DNA of 64,000 bases from Bacteroidales bacterium (GCA_016288775.1 JAEELG010000013.1:1-64000); one strand, 5' to 3'; shown: positions 35,967 to 48,600, counted from the first letter of the stretch. The notes: a model not told the origin generated them from the sequence alone. A program made the numbers and translations.

Positions 35967-36866
35967 GTGAGAATTATCCTTTTGCTGCTGATGTTGCAGC
36001 GGGCGGCGCCGTGGGTGTTGGCCGAAGCGGCGCAGTCAAAATCTGACAGCCTGCTGGTGGTGAGCTGGAACGTGGAGAACTTTCTGGATTACCGTACGGA
36101 CACTACCGGGAGATACACCCGTAAGCGCTTTTATACCAAGTGCAATGCCATTGCGAAGACCCTGCTGCTCATAGCGGAGCGGGAGGGGCGGTTGCCCGAC
36201 GCGGTGGCGCTGATGGAGGTCGGCGACCGCTTCGTGCTGGAGCGGCTGATACGCGACACGCCGCTCCGCAAGCTAGATTACGGCATCGTTCACTACGAGT
36301 CGCCGGACCGCCGCGGGATCGACTGCGCGCTGCTGTACCGGTGCGGCACCATGCGCCTACTGGGAGCCGCCCGGAAACCGCTGCTCGACAGCGCGGGGGC
36401 CGTGATGCCCACCCGCGACATACTGCTGGCGGAGTTCGACTCGCTCGCAATCCTGGTAAACCACCACCCGTCGAAGGTCGGGGCGGATTCTGAACTCCGG
36501 CGCGCCATCGCGATGCGGCGGATGACGGAGGTCATGGATTCTTTGGGCTCGCGCCGGATCCTGGCGGTGGGGGATTTCAACGACGACGTATGGCATGACG
36601 GCAGCCCCGGAACCATCAAGTACAACGGCGCGTGGGAGAAGATCGACGGCCACTTTGCCCGCGGTGCGATCGAGGTGCGGGAGACCGTCTTCGCCGACCC
36701 GTGCCTGACCGAGCGGGACCGGAGTTTCGGCGGCCTCAAGCCGCGCCGCGCCTTCGTCGGCCCCCGCTGGAACGGCGGCGTCAGCGACCACTATCCGATA
36801 GTCCTGAAAATTTATTATATTTGTAAGAATAAACCAACGCCAACATGTCTCTTAAATGCGGAATAG
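35967..36866 (+). CDS. Secreted endonuclease/exonuclease/phosphatase-family protein
   Basis: 299 residues from a GTG at 35967, which gives a signal peptide ('[22 protein letters not shown]'). An upstream extension would overlap the Rpn gene. Family motifs are '[12 protein letters not shown]', 'VALMEVGD', 'GIDCALLY', 'ILVNHHPSK', 'AVGDFNDD' and 'VSDHYPIVL', so the metal and catalytic residues (Asn, Glu, His, Asp, Asn, His) are intact. It is likely an exported nuclease or phosphodiesterase acting on nucleic acid or small phosphates. It overlaps ychF by 22 bases, and the ychF -7 box lies inside its last codons. Confidence 0.85.
   Translation: MRIILLLLMLQRAAPWVLAEAAQSKSDSLLVVSWNVENFLDYRTDTTGRYTRKRFYTKCNAIAKTLLLIAEREGRLPDAVALMEVGDRFVLERLIRDTPLRKLDYGIVHYESPDRRGIDCALLYRCGTMRLLGAARKPLLDSAGAVMPTRDILLAEFDSLAILVNHHPSKVGADSELRRAIAMRRMTEVMDSLGSRRILAVGDFNDDVWHDGSPGTIKYNGAWEKIDGHFARGAIEVRETVFADPCLTERDRSFGGLKPRRAFVGPRWNGGVSDHYPIVLKIYYICKNKPTPTCLLNAE
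36816..36823 (+). promoter_or_regulatory. -7 box for ychF and possibly the whole downstream run
   Basis: TATATTTG 22 bases before the ychF ATG is a perfect TAnnTTTG; no clear -33 box is seen. The genes from 36845 to 52665 follow with small gaps, so this may be a main promoter for galK and the glucan locus. Confidence 0.45.
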
Positions 36867-37945
36867 TGGGTCTGCCGAACGTGGGAAAGTCCACGTTGTT
36901 CAACTGCGTGAGCAGCGGCAAGGCCCAGAGCGCCAACTTCCCCTTCTGTACCATCGAACCCAACCTCGGCTCCACCAACGTGCCCGACAGGCGCCTTGAG
37001 GTTCTCACCGATATCTGCCACCCCCAGCGTACCATCCCCGCCACCGTCGACATAGTCGACATCGCAGGCCTTGTGAAGGGCGCCAGCCGCGGCGAAGGCC
37101 TGGGCAACCAGTTCCTCGCCAACATACGCGAGTGCGACGCCATCCTTCACGTGCTCCGCTGCTTCGACGACGGCAACGTGGTGCACGTGGACGGCTCCGT
37201 CGACCCCGTGCGCGACAAGGAGGTGGTGGACACGGAACTCCAGATAAAGGACCTCGAGACCGTTGAGGCGCGCCTGTCCAAGTGCATCAAGGCGGCGCAG
37301 GCCGGCGACAAGGACTCCAGGAAGCTCGCCGCCCTCCTCACCCGCTACAAGGAGGCGCTCCAGCAGGGCCTCTCGTGCCGCACCGTGGCGCTCGTGAACG
37401 AAGAGGAGGAACGCCTCGCGCACGACCTCTTCCTTCTCACCAATAAGCCCGTGCTTTACGTGTGCAACGTCGACGACGCCTCCGCAGCGACCGGCAACGC
37501 TTACGTCGAGGCTGTCAAGGCTGCGGTCAAGGACGAGAACGCCGGCATTCTCATCATCTCCGCCCGCACCGAGTCCGAGATCGCCGAGATGGAGGACTAC
37601 GACGACAGGCAGATGTTCCTGGAGGAGATGGGCCTGGAGGAGTCGGGCGTGGTGCGCCTCATCCAGGAGGCCTACAAACTCCTTGGCCTGCGCACCTTCT
37701 TCACCGCCGGCGCCGACGAGTGCCGCGCGTGGACCATCCACGCGGGCGACAAGGCACCAAAGGCCGCGGGCGTCATCCACACCGACTTCGAGAAGGGATT
37801 CATCCGCGCCGAGGTGATCAAGTACGAGGACTTCGTACAGTACAAGAGCGAGTCCGCCGTCCGAGCCGCCGGCAAGATGGGCGTGGAAGGCAAGGACTAC
37901 GTGGTCCAGGACGGCGACATCATGCATTTTCTATTTAACGTATAA
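36845..37945 (+). CDS. ychF: Redox-regulated ATPase YchF (Obg family)
   Basis: 366 residues, typical. It is an Obg-like P-loop protein that prefers ATP and binds ribosomes, implicated in stress responses. It shows G1 '[15 protein letters not shown]', '[12 protein letters not shown]', G3 '[20 protein letters not shown]' and 'NVDD' in place of NKxD, with the C-terminal TGS-like domain '[32 protein letters not shown]...[15 protein letters not shown]'. It is followed 13 bases later by galK, an unusual neighbour. Confidence 0.97.
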   Translation: MSLKCGIVGLPNVGKSTLFNCVSSGKAQSANFPFCTIEPNLGSTNVPDRRLEVLTDICHPQRTIPATVDIVDIAGLVKGASRGEGLGNQFLANIRECDAILHVLRCFDDGNVVHVDGSVDPVRDKEVVDTELQIKDLETVEARLSKCIKAAQAGDKDSRKLAALLTRYKEALQQGLSCRTVALVNEEEERLAHDLFLLTNKPVLYVCNVDDASAATGNAYVEAVKAAVKDENAGILIISARTESEIAEMEDYDDRQMFLEEMGLEESGVVRLIQEAYKLLGLRTFFTAGADECRAWTIHAGDKAPKAAGVIHTDFEKGFIRAEVIKYEDFVQYKSESAVRAAGKMGVEGKDYVVQDGDIMHFLFNV

Positions 37946-37958
37946 TAACCACAACCAC

Positions 37959-39101
<1,143 letters not shown>

Positions 39102-39107
39102 CCGGTC

Positions 39108-42047
39108 ATGCTCCGACGCCTGCTCCCGCTTGTGCTGGCAGCCCTGCTGCCGGCAATTCCGGCCGCCGCCCAGTTCTATCTGTCGGGCAACGAGCCGGCG
39201 TCGGTGCGCTGGTATAAGATCGACACCCGCGACTACCGGGTAATCTATCCTGTCGGCCTGGACTCCCTGGCAAAAGAGTACGCCGCCGCCCTCGAACGGG
39301 TGAAAATCCCCGTGGGCGCCACTGCAGGCTATTATCCCAACCAGAGCTACCGCAAGCGGCTCCCCGTGGTCCTGCACCCATGGACGGCGCAGGCCAACGG
39401 CATGGTCACCTGGACCCCCAGCCGAATGGAGCTGTTCACCACGCCCGATTTCTCCGCCCCGCTCCCGAGTCCGTGGATACAGCATCTCGTAACCCACGAG
39501 TCGCGCCACGTGGCCCAGATGCAGTACGGCAACGACGGCAAATACCGCATCGGCGGATACGTGGCGGGCCAGCTTTTCGCCGGGGCCATGGACGTGCTGT
39601 ATGGCGGACCCTCCTTCTTCGAGGGCGACGCCGTGGCCGCGGAAACCGAGCTCACGCCTTCCGGGCGCGGGCGCAATTCCGCATTCCTGGAGTACTACCG
39701 CGCCGCGTTCCGGGAGGGCGATTTCCGCGACTGGTGGCGCTGGCGCTACGGTTCCCTCAAGTACTACACCCCCGATTACTACACCATCGGATACATCACC
39801 GCGGCGGGCATACGCAGCGTGTACGACGTGCCGGATTTCACCGGATTCTACTACGGCCGTCTCTTCCGCCGCCGCTGGCCCTTCCCGCTCTTCAATCATC
39901 ACAAGGCGGTGAAGGAAGTGTCGGGAAAGAACTTCCGCGACGCCTTCTCCGAGATCTGCGACACCCTGCAGACCCGCTGGAGCCGCGACGAGGCCGCACG
40001 CGGGCCGTTCATGCCCTCGCACCGCATCACGCCGGCGGAGCGGCGCTACGTGGAATTCTTCGGCGGCTGCTTCCTGGGCGGCGAACTGTACAGCGTGAGC
40101 GAAGGGCTCACCCGCACGCCGCACATAGTGCGCATCGACTCCACCGGCAGGGCGAAGTCGATACGGACGTTCTCCTACAGCACCTCCCGCCTCAAGGCGT
40201 CGGAGGCCCTCGAACGCCTCTACTGGAGCGAAATCGTGCGCGACCCCCGCTGGGAGATGAAGTCTTATTCGGAGGTCTGGTGGACGAACGCCGACGGCGT
40301 CGCAAACCGCATCCGGAAAGGCACCCGCTGGTACAATCCGTCGCCGTCGCCCGACGGCCTGCGGCTTTCGGTGACCGAATATCCCGCCATGGGCGGCTCC
40401 GCGCTGCTTGTGGTGGACGCCGTCAACGGCGAGGAACTGGCCCGCTACGACGCCCCCGCCGGCATGCAGCTGGTTGAGTCTGAATGGATAGGCGACAACC
40501 TGTATGCCTGCGCCATCACCGACGAAGGGCAGGGCGTCTACGACGTGAGCGGCGGCTTCCGCCGGGTGCTGGAGTGCGGCTACAACGTGGTCAAGGGCCT
40601 CTTCGTGCGCGACGGGCTCCTGTATTTCAACTCCGACCTTACCGGTGTCGACGAGCTTTATGCGCTTGATCCGGCATCAGGGGTGTCCTGGCAGGTGAGC
40701 AACTGCGAGCAGGGGGCGTCGTCGTTCATCTTCAGGCCCGACGGCAGCGAGCTGCTGTATTCGGCGCTGACGGCCGGCGGGCGCTTTGTATGCGCCACGC
40801 CGGTGGATTCACTGCCCGCTCCAGCGCCGGCCCGCTTCGACGTGGCGCACCGTTACGAATTCGACCGCGAGCTTGCGGAGGGAGGGCCCGGCATCCCCGG
40901 ACGCACGCCGGTGACGTTCTCGGAGCCCAAGCGATACAGCAGGCTGGCGAACGCCTTCCGCCTGCATTCGTGGGCTCCCATCTACCTCGATTACGACGCC
41001 GTCGCGGACGCCAGCTTCGAGTCGGTGACGAGTTCCGCCGGACTTGGCGCCACCGCTTTCTTCCAGAACGACCTCGGCACTCTCGACGGCACCGCCGGCT
41101 ACTGCCTTGGTTTCGCCGACAAGCGCCTGACGCATACCTTCGCCACCAAATTCACCTACCGCGGGCTCATGCCGGTGATCGAAGCCGGGGTGACGGTGAA
41201 CAGCGAGCCGCCTTCCCTGTACTACATCGAGCATCGTTTTTCCGACTTCGATTCCAAGATCTCACTCGGGCGCGACAAGCTCGAAGGCGTGCCCTCGGTG
41301 AACACTTCGCTGCTGGTGTACATGCCGCTCAGCTTCTCCTCCGGAGGCTGGTATCGCGGCGTGGTGCCGCAGCTGCGCTGGAATGCCTCCAACAGCATGG
41401 TCACCCGTGGCTCGTCGGCGATTATGAACAGGATGTCGGCGTCGCTGCGCGGGTACGTGATGCAGGCCACGCCCGCCTCGTGCCTCTATCCCAAGCTGGG
41501 AATAGGCCTTGAAACGGGTTGGAGCGGGCGCCCCGGCGGAACCAGCATATTCTCCCCGAACGCCTACCTGTATTCCTACGGCTATCTGCCGGGCCTCGCC
41601 GAAACCCAGGGCCTTCGCCTGTCGGCCATGCTGCAGATGCCCGTGGGGCGCGGCGTATTCGGCGAGCGATACGCCTCCGTGATGCCGCGCGGTATGGCGG
41701 AATACACGACCCTGGCCTCCCAGGTGGCGGCGTATCCGGTCCAGACGCATTTTACCGCCGACTATGCCATTCCATTCGCCCCGCTGGACTGGTCCGGACT
41801 CGGGCCTGTCGCCTACGTCAAGAACCTGGAATGCATACTTCACGGCGATTACTCCTTCATGGGCGGCGCCCCGGAGGCCGACAGCAAGCACCTCGGATGC
41901 ACGGGTTTCGACCTCAGCGTGGTGCTGGGCAACTTCCTGTGGATTCCTTACGAGACACGCGTCGGCGTGAGATATTACTACAATTTCGGAGCGCCCGACG
42001 GCCTCAGCCCGCATTTTGTGGATGCGGTTTTCAGCGTTGATTTATAA
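39108..42047 (+). CDS. Large secreted protein with HExxH motif and beta-barrel-like C-terminus
   Basis: 979 residues. The signal peptide ends at 'IPAAAQ'. The N-terminal domain has 'THESRHVAQMQ', a zinc-metallopeptidase HExxH (H130, E131, H134), and 'FFEGDAVAAETE', where E172 could be the third ligand, as in gluzincins. A propeller-like middle follows ('WYNPSPSPDGLRLSVTEYP', 'LLYSALTAGGRFVCATP'; TolB/WD40-type phrases). The last 350 residues have alternating aromatic strands ending 'FVDAVFSVDL', like an outer-membrane barrel. I do not recognise a characterised family. It sits 6 bases after galK and 9 before GH3. It could be an outer-membrane-tethered protease or processing factor. Confidence 0.6.
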   Translation: MLRRLLPLVLAALLPAIPAAAQFYLSGNEPASVRWYKIDTRDYRVIYPVGLDSLAKEYAAALERVKIPVGATAGYYPNQSYRKRLPVVLHPWTAQANGMVTWTPSRMELFTTPDFSAPLPSPWIQHLVTHESRHVAQMQYGNDGKYRIGGYVAGQLFAGAMDVLYGGPSFFEGDAVAAETELTPSGRGRNSAFLEYYRAAFREGDFRDWWRWRYGSLKYYTPDYYTIGYITAAGIRSVYDVPDFTGFYYGRLFRRRWPFPLFNHHKAVKEVSGKNFRDAFSEICDTLQTRWSRDEAARGPFMPSHRITPAERRYVEFFGGCFLGGELYSVSEGLTRTPHIVRIDSTGRAKSIRTFSYSTSRLKASEALERLYWSEIVRDPRWEMKSYSEVWWTNADGVANRIRKGTRWYNPSPSPDGLRLSVTEYPAMGGSALLVVDAVNGEELARYDAPAGMQLVESEWIGDNLYACAITDEGQGVYDVSGGFRRVLECGYNVVKGLFVRDGLLYFNSDLTGVDELYALDPASGVSWQVSNCEQGASSFIFRPDGSELLYSALTAGGRFVCATPVDSLPAPAPARFDVAHRYEFDRELAEGGPGIPGRTPVTFSEPKRYSRLANAFRLHSWAPIYLDYDAVADASFESVTSSAGLGATAFFQNDLGTLDGTAGYCLGFADKRLTHTFATKFTYRGLMPVIEAGVTVNSEPPSLYYIEHRFSDFDSKISLGRDKLEGVPSVNTSLLVYMPLSFSSGGWYRGVVPQLRWNASNSMVTRGSSAIMNRMSASLRGYVMQATPASCLYPKLGIGLETGWSGRPGGTSIFSPNAYLYSYGYLPGLAETQGLRLSAMLQMPVGRGVFGERYASVMPRGMAEYTTLASQVAAYPVQTHFTADYAIPFAPLDWSGLGPVAYVKNLECILHGDYSFMGGAPEADSKHLGCTGFDLSVVLGNFLWIPYETRVGVRYYYNFGAPDGLSPHFVDAVFSVDL

Positions 42048-42056
42048 ACATTTACC

Positions 42057-44276
42057 ATGAAACGAAGCCTTTTTCTGTTAGTCGTTACAGCCGTTGTTTT
42101 TGCCGCGTGCGCGCGCACGCAGGAGGCCGGCAGCCTGAACGATCCCCGCGTGGACAAGCTCATGAAGCGCATGACCCTCGACGAGAAAGTCGGCCAGCTG
42201 GTCCTGTTCACGAGCGACTGGACCGTCACCGGCCCCTCGATGCGCCAGGGCTACATCGACGACATCCGCGCCGGCCGCTGCGGCAACATCTTCAATGCCT
42301 ACACTGCGGATTACACCCGCAAGATGCAGGAAATTGCCGTCAACGAAACCAGGCTGGGTATCCCCCTGCTCTTCGGCTACGACGTAATCCACGGCTTCCG
42401 GACCATATTCCCCATCAACCTCGGCCTTTCGTCGTCCTGGGACCCTCAGGCCATCGAGGAGGCGTCCCGCATAGCCGCGCGCGAAGCTACGGCCGCCGGC
42501 CTCCACTGGACCTTCTCGCCCATGTGCGACATCTCCGTGGAACCCCGCTGGGGCCGCATTTCCGAGGGCGCAGGGGAGGATCCCTTCCTTGGCAGCGCAA
42601 TCTCCGCGGCCATGACCCGCGGCTATCAGGGCGAAGACCTTTCCGACCCCGCCACGCTGCTGGCCTGCGTCAAGCATTACGCCGCCTACGGCGCTCCGCA
42701 GGCGGGCCGCGACTACAACACCGTTGACATGTCCGAGCGCTGGCTGCGTGAGTTTTACCTGCCGCCGTACAAGGCCGCGGTCGAAGCCGGCGCGCTCAGC
42801 GTGATGGCGTCTTTCAACGAGCTCGACGGCGTGCCGGCAACGGCCAACTCCTTCCTGCTCAAGGACGTGCTGCGCGACGAGTGGGGATTCAAGGGCTTCG
42901 TGGTTTCCGACTACACCGGCATCAACGAGATGGTCTGCCACGGATATGCAGCCGACGAGGCCGACGCAGGCCGCCTGGCCATCAACGCCGGCATGGACAT
43001 GGACATGCAGAGCGCATCGTATTTCAATTATCTCAAGGACCTTGTGCAGAGCGGAAAGGTGAGCAGGCACACGCTGGACGAGTCGGTGCGCCGCGTCCTC
43101 AACGTCAAGGCCGCCCTGGGCCTCTTCGACGATCCGTACAAGTACTGCAGTCCCGAGCGCGAGGCCACCGAGACGCTGACGGAGGAGAACAAGGCCTTCG
43201 CCCGCAGCCTTGCGGCGGAGAGCATGGTCCTGCTCAGCAACGACGGCACCCTGCCGCTGCGCAAGGGCGAGAAAATCGCTGTCATCGGCGCCCTGGCTGA
43301 TTCGAAGGACGACCTGCTCGGCTCCTGGAGGGGCGCGGGCGAGGTTCAGAGCGTGCCGGCCAGCATCCTGGACGCCATACGTGAGGCCGCCGGCCCCGGC
43401 AATGTCGTCTATGCCGAGGGCTGCAAGGAAATGGGCGAAGACCGCAGCGGCTTCAGCAGGGCCCTCACCGCCGCATACGGCGCATCCAAGGTGGTGCTCG
43501 TGATAGGCGAGGACTGCCAGTGGAGCGGGGAGGCCGCAAGCCGCTCCGACATCCGCATCCCTGGGGTGCAGAGCGAGCTTCTGCAGAAACTTGCCGCCAC
43601 CGGCAAGCCCGTGGCCGTGGTTCTGCTGAACGGACGCCCGCTTGACCTGTCGGAAGACCTGCCTTACGCCGGCGCGATGCTGGAGGCCTGGTTCCCCGGA
43701 ACCATGGGCGGATATGCCGTGGCCGACGTGCTCTTCGGCGACGTGAACCCCAGCGGCAAGCTCTCAGTCACCTTCCCCCGCAACCTGGGTCAGGTGCCCA
43801 TCTACCATTACGCCAAGAACACCGGACGCCCCTACGTGCACCCGGAGGCCAAATACGAATCCCGTTACCTGGACGTGCCCAACGAACCGCTGTTCGCATT
43901 CGGGCACGGCTTGAGCTACACCAGCTTCGAGTATTCGCCGGTGGAGCTCTCGGCGGCGTCGTTCAGCGGCGAAGGCGGCATCACCGCCAGCGTGACGGTC
44001 ACCAACACCGGTGAGGTTGAGGGAACCGAGACGGTGCAGATGTACATCCGCGATCTCGTGGGCAGCGTAACGCGCCCCGTCAAGCAACTCAAGGGCTTCG
44101 AGCGCGTCCGCCTCGCTCCCGGCGAGTCCCGGGAGGTGGTCTTCGACATCGACGCCGCTACGCTCTCGTTCTACCGCGCCGACATGACCTGGGGCCCCGA
44201 GAGCGGCGAGTTCAAGGTCTTCATCGGCGGCGCCTCCGATAAAGTTAACGAAGCCTCCTTCAGCTACTTAGACTAG
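42057..44276 (+). CDS. GH3 beta-glucosidase lipoprotein (BglX-like)
   Basis: 739 residues with lipobox 'FAAC'. The GH3 N-terminal barrel runs 'LMKRMTLDEKVGQLVLF', 'TRLGIPLLFGYDVIHGFRTIFP', 'EPRWGRISEGAGEDPFLGS', 'CVKHYAAYGAPQAGRDYNTVDMSE'. The nucleophile Asp is in 'GFVVSDYTGINEM', the C-terminal sandwich carries 'GEDCQWSGEAASRSDIRIPG', and a fibronectin-III-like end follows ('VKQLKGFERVRLAPGESREV'). It releases glucose from the non-reducing end of beta-glucans. Next to GH144 enzymes it most likely acts on beta-1,2-gluco-oligosaccharides (sophorose series), as reported for the related B. thetaiotaomicron enzyme BT_3567. The lack of acidic residues after the lipid Cys suggests a periplasmic place. 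Confidence 0.9.
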   Translation: MKRSLFLLVVTAVVFAACARTQEAGSLNDPRVDKLMKRMTLDEKVGQLVLFTSDWTVTGPSMRQGYIDDIRAGRCGNIFNAYTADYTRKMQEIAVNETRLGIPLLFGYDVIHGFRTIFPINLGLSSSWDPQAIEEASRIAAREATAAGLHWTFSPMCDISVEPRWGRISEGAGEDPFLGSAISAAMTRGYQGEDLSDPATLLACVKHYAAYGAPQAGRDYNTVDMSERWLREFYLPPYKAAVEAGALSVMASFNELDGVPATANSFLLKDVLRDEWGFKGFVVSDYTGINEMVCHGYAADEADAGRLAINAGMDMDMQSASYFNYLKDLVQSGKVSRHTLDESVRRVLNVKAALGLFDDPYKYCSPEREATETLTEENKAFARSLAAESMVLLSNDGTLPLRKGEKIAVIGALADSKDDLLGSWRGAGEVQSVPASILDAIREAAGPGNVVYAEGCKEMGEDRSGFSRALTAAYGASKVVLVIGEDCQWSGEAASRSDIRIPGVQSELLQKLAATGKPVAVVLLNGRPLDLSEDLPYAGAMLEAWFPGTMGGYAVADVLFGDVNPSGKLSVTFPRNLGQVPIYHYAKNTGRPYVHPEAKYESRYLDVPNEPLFAFGHGLSYTSFEYSPVELSAASFSGEGGITASVTVTNTGEVEGTETVQMYIRDLVGSVTRPVKQLKGFERVRLAPGESREVVFDIDAATLSFYRADMTWGPESGEFKVFIGGASDKVNEASFSYLD

Positions 44277-44328
44277 CACGTCCGGGAGATTTTCCCAGAG
44301 GTCGAAAAGTAAGACATTGAGAATCAGG

Positions 44329-45618
44329 ATGAAGAGAAAAACGTATGCTGTAATGCTGCTGGCGGTGCTGGTGTCCTGCGGGCCCCGGCCGGCAAGGCAT
44401 ATGTCCGACGAGGCGCTGCTGGACACTGTGGAGCGGTACACGGTCAAGTATTTCACCGACTTTGCCGACCCGGCCACCGGCCTCGCGCGAGAGCGGAACA
44501 ACGACCGGAACGGCAACATCGTCACCATTGGCGGCTCCGGATTCGGCATGATGGCCGTGATAGCCGGCGCCGAGCGGGACTACTTCCCGATGGCGGAGGG
44601 TGTGGAGCGCGTGGGGCGCATGGTCGCCACCCTCGAGCGGCTCGAGCGCTTCCACGGCGCTTGGGCGCACTGGTACGACGCCGATTCGGGGCAGACCTTC
44701 AGCTTCAGCAAGTATGACGACGGCGGCGACCTGGTGGAGACGGCGTTCATGGTGCAGGGCCTGCTTGCCGCCCGCCAGTGGCTGCAGGGCAAGGACGAAG
44801 CCCTCGCCGCCCGCTGCGACAAACTCTGGCGCGACGTGGAGTGGTCGTGGTACACGCGCGGTACCGACTCCCTGTACTGGCACTGGTCAAAGAATTACGG
44901 GTGGAAGATGAACCACCGCATCAGCGGCTTCGACGAAACGCTGATAACTTACGTGCTGGCGGCGTCCTCGCCCACTTATCCCATATCCCGCGAATGCTAC
45001 GAGGCCTCCTACAAGACCTCGACCTATTACTACAACGGCAAGGAGTACTACGGCATCAAGCTCCCCCTTGGCATGGAGTACGGCGGCCCTCTGTTCTTCT
45101 GCCACTATTCGTGGCTGGGGCTCGACCCGCGCGGCCTGAACGACGGTTTTACCGATTATTTCGAACGTAACAAGGCGCACACGCTCATCCATCGCGCCTA
45201 CGCCATCGACAATCCACGGGGGCACAAGGGCTACGGCGCCGACCTGTGGGGATTCACCTCTTCCGACGACCCGGACGTGGGCTACAGTTCGCACCATCCC
45301 GGAACCGCCGACGAGAACGGCACCGTGTCACCGACGGCGGCCGTGAGTTCCATAGTCTATACGCCGGAGGAATCGATGGAGGTCATCCGCCATCTCTATT
45401 ACGATACGGAGATGTTCGGCCCCTACGGCTTCTACGACGCTTACAATCCTTCCCGCGAGCCGGCCGTGGTTGACCATTACCTGGCGATAGACCAGGGCCC
45501 GGAAGCCGTGATGATAGAGAATTACCGCAGCGGCCTGCTCTGGCGGCTGTTCATGTCGGCCCCGGAGATAAGCCAGGGTCTGGAGAAACTTGGATTTTAC
45601 TATCAAACAACACCATAA
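44329..45618 (+). CDS. GH144-type endo-beta-1,2-glucanase lipoprotein (copy 1)
   Basis: 429 residues from the ATG at 44329 (one at 44317 is also possible), with lipobox 'LVSC'. It belongs to the 'glycoamylase' domain family that contains GH144: 'TVKYFTDFADPATGLARERNN', 'GGSGFGMMAVIAGAER', 'GAWAHWYDADSGQTFSFSKYDDGGDLVETAFMVQGLLAA', 'DSLYWHWSKNYGWKMNHRISGFDETLITYVLAASSPTYPI', 'PLFFCHYSWLGLDPRGL', 'AIDQGPEAVMIENYRSGLLW'. It probably cleaves beta-1,2-glucan internally. No acidic run follows the lipid Cys, so a periplasmic position is inferred. It shares a TAATG overlap with susC. Confidence 0.85.
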   Translation: MKRKTYAVMLLAVLVSCGPRPARHMSDEALLDTVERYTVKYFTDFADPATGLARERNNDRNGNIVTIGGSGFGMMAVIAGAERDYFPMAEGVERVGRMVATLERLERFHGAWAHWYDADSGQTFSFSKYDDGGDLVETAFMVQGLLAARQWLQGKDEALAARCDKLWRDVEWSWYTRGTDSLYWHWSKNYGWKMNHRISGFDETLITYVLAASSPTYPISRECYEASYKTSTYYYNGKEYYGIKLPLGMEYGGPLFFCHYSWLGLDPRGLNDGFTDYFERNKAHTLIHRAYAIDNPRGHKGYGADLWGFTSSDDPDVGYSSHHPGTADENGTVSPTAAVSSIVYTPEESMEVIRHLYYDTEMFGPYGFYDAYNPSREPAVVDHYLAIDQGPEAVMIENYRSGLLWRLFMSAPEISQGLEKLGFYYQTTP

Positions 45619-48600
45619 TGAAAAAGATTCTGACACTAATCCTATTGCTTGTGGCGACCTTCGCCGCCCACGGTCAGGCCTATCAGATAAAGGGCGTGGT
45701 CGTGGACGAGCTGGGGCCGGTAATCGGAGCCACGGTGATGGAGACCGGCACGTCCAACGGCACGACCACGGGACTCGACGGAGACTATCTCCTGACGGTT
45801 TCCGGGCCGGATGCGCAGGTGGAGATCAGCTGCATGGGCTATGCCGTCCAGAGCTTCGCCGCTTCGGCGGTGCCTTCCGTCATCACCCTTAAGGAAGACG
45901 CCAACTTCCTGGAGGAAGTGGTGGTCGTGGGCTACGGCACCCAGAAGGCCAAGGACCTCACCGCCCCTATCGTTAACGTAAAGGGCGACGAGCTGGCCAA
46001 GCAGACAGCCGCCAACCCCATGTCGGCCCTTCAGGGCATGGTCAGCGGCGTGCAGATCACCCAGAGCGGCGCCCCGGGCGCAGGCCCTTCGGTGAAGGTC
46101 CGCGGCGTGGGCTCCATCGGCGATTACGCCAACCCGCTTTATGTGGTTGACGGCGCCTTCATGGACAACATCGACTTCCTGTCGTCCAACGACATCGAGT
46201 CCCTGACGGTGCTCAAGGATGCATCGGCGGCTGCCATCTACGGCGTTCGCGCCGCCAACGGCGTCATCATCGTCACCACCCGCAAGGGCGAAACGGGCCG
46301 CGTGCGCGTTGCCTACGAGGGCTACGCCGGCCTGCAGGTGCCCACCAACATCATGAAGATGGCTAATACGCAGCAGTACGTCGAGCTCTACAACCTGGCT
46401 AACCCCGAGTCCCCCAGGAACGCCGCCGACTACAAGGCCAGCACCGACTGGTACAAAGAGCTGGTACACAACGCCATGACCCATTCGCATTCGGTGGATC
46501 TCTCCGGCGGTACGGACAAGACCAACTACTCCGTGGGTCTGAGCTACTTCTACCAGGACGGCATCATGAACTACTGCAAGAACGACTACAACCGTCTGAA
46601 CTTCCGCGCCCGGCTCGACCAGACCATGGCCTCATGGCTCAAGATGGGATTCAACACGGTGGTGTCGAGCAACGACAAGCGCAACGCCAACTCCGGCGTG
46701 TTCTACCAGGCCTTCGTGAATCCTCCCGTTTACGGGGTGTACAACGACGCCAACACGGACGCCTACCCGCAGAAGTTCGATTCCCCCCAGCTTTACGGTT
46801 ACGGCAACGCCTACGGCAATCCCGCCGCCGCGGCCTATTATACCAACAGCTGGGAAACCGGATACAAGACCGTGTTCTCCGCATACGCCGAGGCAACAAT
46901 CATCCCGGAGAAGCTGAAGTTCAAGACCTCCTACAACCTTGACCTCTACTTCTACGACGCCGAGTCCTATACTCCCGAGCATTTCGTGGGAGGCTCCCAG
47001 GGAACGTCGGTGTCCAGTCTGTCCAAGACGTACGGATACGGCACCTACCAGATCCTGGACAACACGCTCACCTACAACGACCGCGTCGGGGCGCACGCCT
47101 TCTCCGCCATGCTGGGACAGTCCACCAGGATGCAGTACGCCGGATCCATGACCGGCGTGGTGCGCAACGTGCCCGACTATGACGCCCAGGCCCGCTATCT
47201 GCGCAACGGCTCCTACAAGAACCAGACGGTGAGCGACGGCGCAGTCCGCTACAACGGCCTTTCCTTCTTCGCCAGGGGCACGTACAACTACAACGAAAAG
47301 TATCTTGCGACCCTGACCTTCCGCGCCGACGGCAGCTCCAAATATCAGCAGAAATGGGGCTTCTTCCCTTCGGTGGGCCTTGGATGGAACATCTCCGACG
47401 AGGACTTCATGAAGGGCATCCCCAACCTGGATTTCCTCAAGCTGCGCGCCAGCTGGGGCATGCTTGGTAACGACAACGTGCCCGCCAACGACATGAGTAT
47501 CTCCGCCACGCCGGGCGTCGGCACGTCAGCGGTCTTCGGCGACACACTCTACGACGGCGTGGGGGCCCAGACGGTGTACCAGAACTACCTGAGCTGGGAG
47601 GTGGTGACCGAGTGGAACGTCGGCGCCGACTTCTCCATGTTCGAGAACCGCCTGTCCGGCGAACTCGACCTCTACCGCAGGGTGACCGACAACGTGGTGT
47701 TCTACGCCCCCATCGCCACCGGCGGCGGCGTTGCCACGCTGCTGGCCAACAACGGCAAGGTACTCAACCAGGGAGTCGAGCTGTCGCTCAAGTGGGCCGA
47801 CAAGCTAGCCTCCGGACTCTCCTACAACGTGGGCATGAACGCCACCGTGAACCAGAACAAGGTGCTGGAGCTCAAGGACCGCGACAACATCCCCGGAGGC
47901 CTCTACAACGGCGCCTACGCCACCATGACGCAGGTCGGATATCCTATCGGCGCCTTCTGGGGCTATCAGGTCGAGGGCGTCTTCGCGAACGACATCGCCG
48001 CGATGGCCCGCGAAATCGACCCGTCGAATCCCGTATATCAGGCCGCTGCCGCAGGCGGATACTTCATGTACAAGGATATCGCCGGCAACGAAGACGGCTC
48101 GCCCGACGGCAAGATTACCGAGGCCGACCGCACCTACCTGGGCTCGCCGCTGCCCTGGCTCATGCTGGGCTTCAACATAGGGGCCGAGTGGAAGGGCTGG
48201 GACTTCTCCATGGTGCTGAACGCCAACATCGGCAACAAGATATTCAACGCCAAGAGGCTCAACAAGCAGGTCTTCGCCGACGGCAACTACGACCTCGACT
48301 TCTACCAGAACTGCTGGCGCCCCGACAGGCCTTCCGATACCTATCCCGGCCCGTCGGCCCTCAGGGAGTCCCTGATGGCGCAGAGCAACAGCTTCTTCGT
48401 TGAGGACGGCTCCATGTTCCGCATCCAGAACGTGCAGCTCGGATACACCTTCCGCAACGTGATAAAGGACGGAAGGATAAGGGCTTACATTTCCGCCCAG
48501 AGGCCGCTCAGCCTCTTCGGCTACAACGGTTTCACCACCGAAATCGGCGGATCCCCCATCACTACCGGAATAGACGGCTCGTCGGTTTATCCCATGCAGG

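Noticed and set aside
44277-44328. A separate promoter before the first GH144 gene
   Set aside because: No TAnnTTTG box is present in the 52-base gap; the nearest resemblance (TAAGACATT) is too poor.
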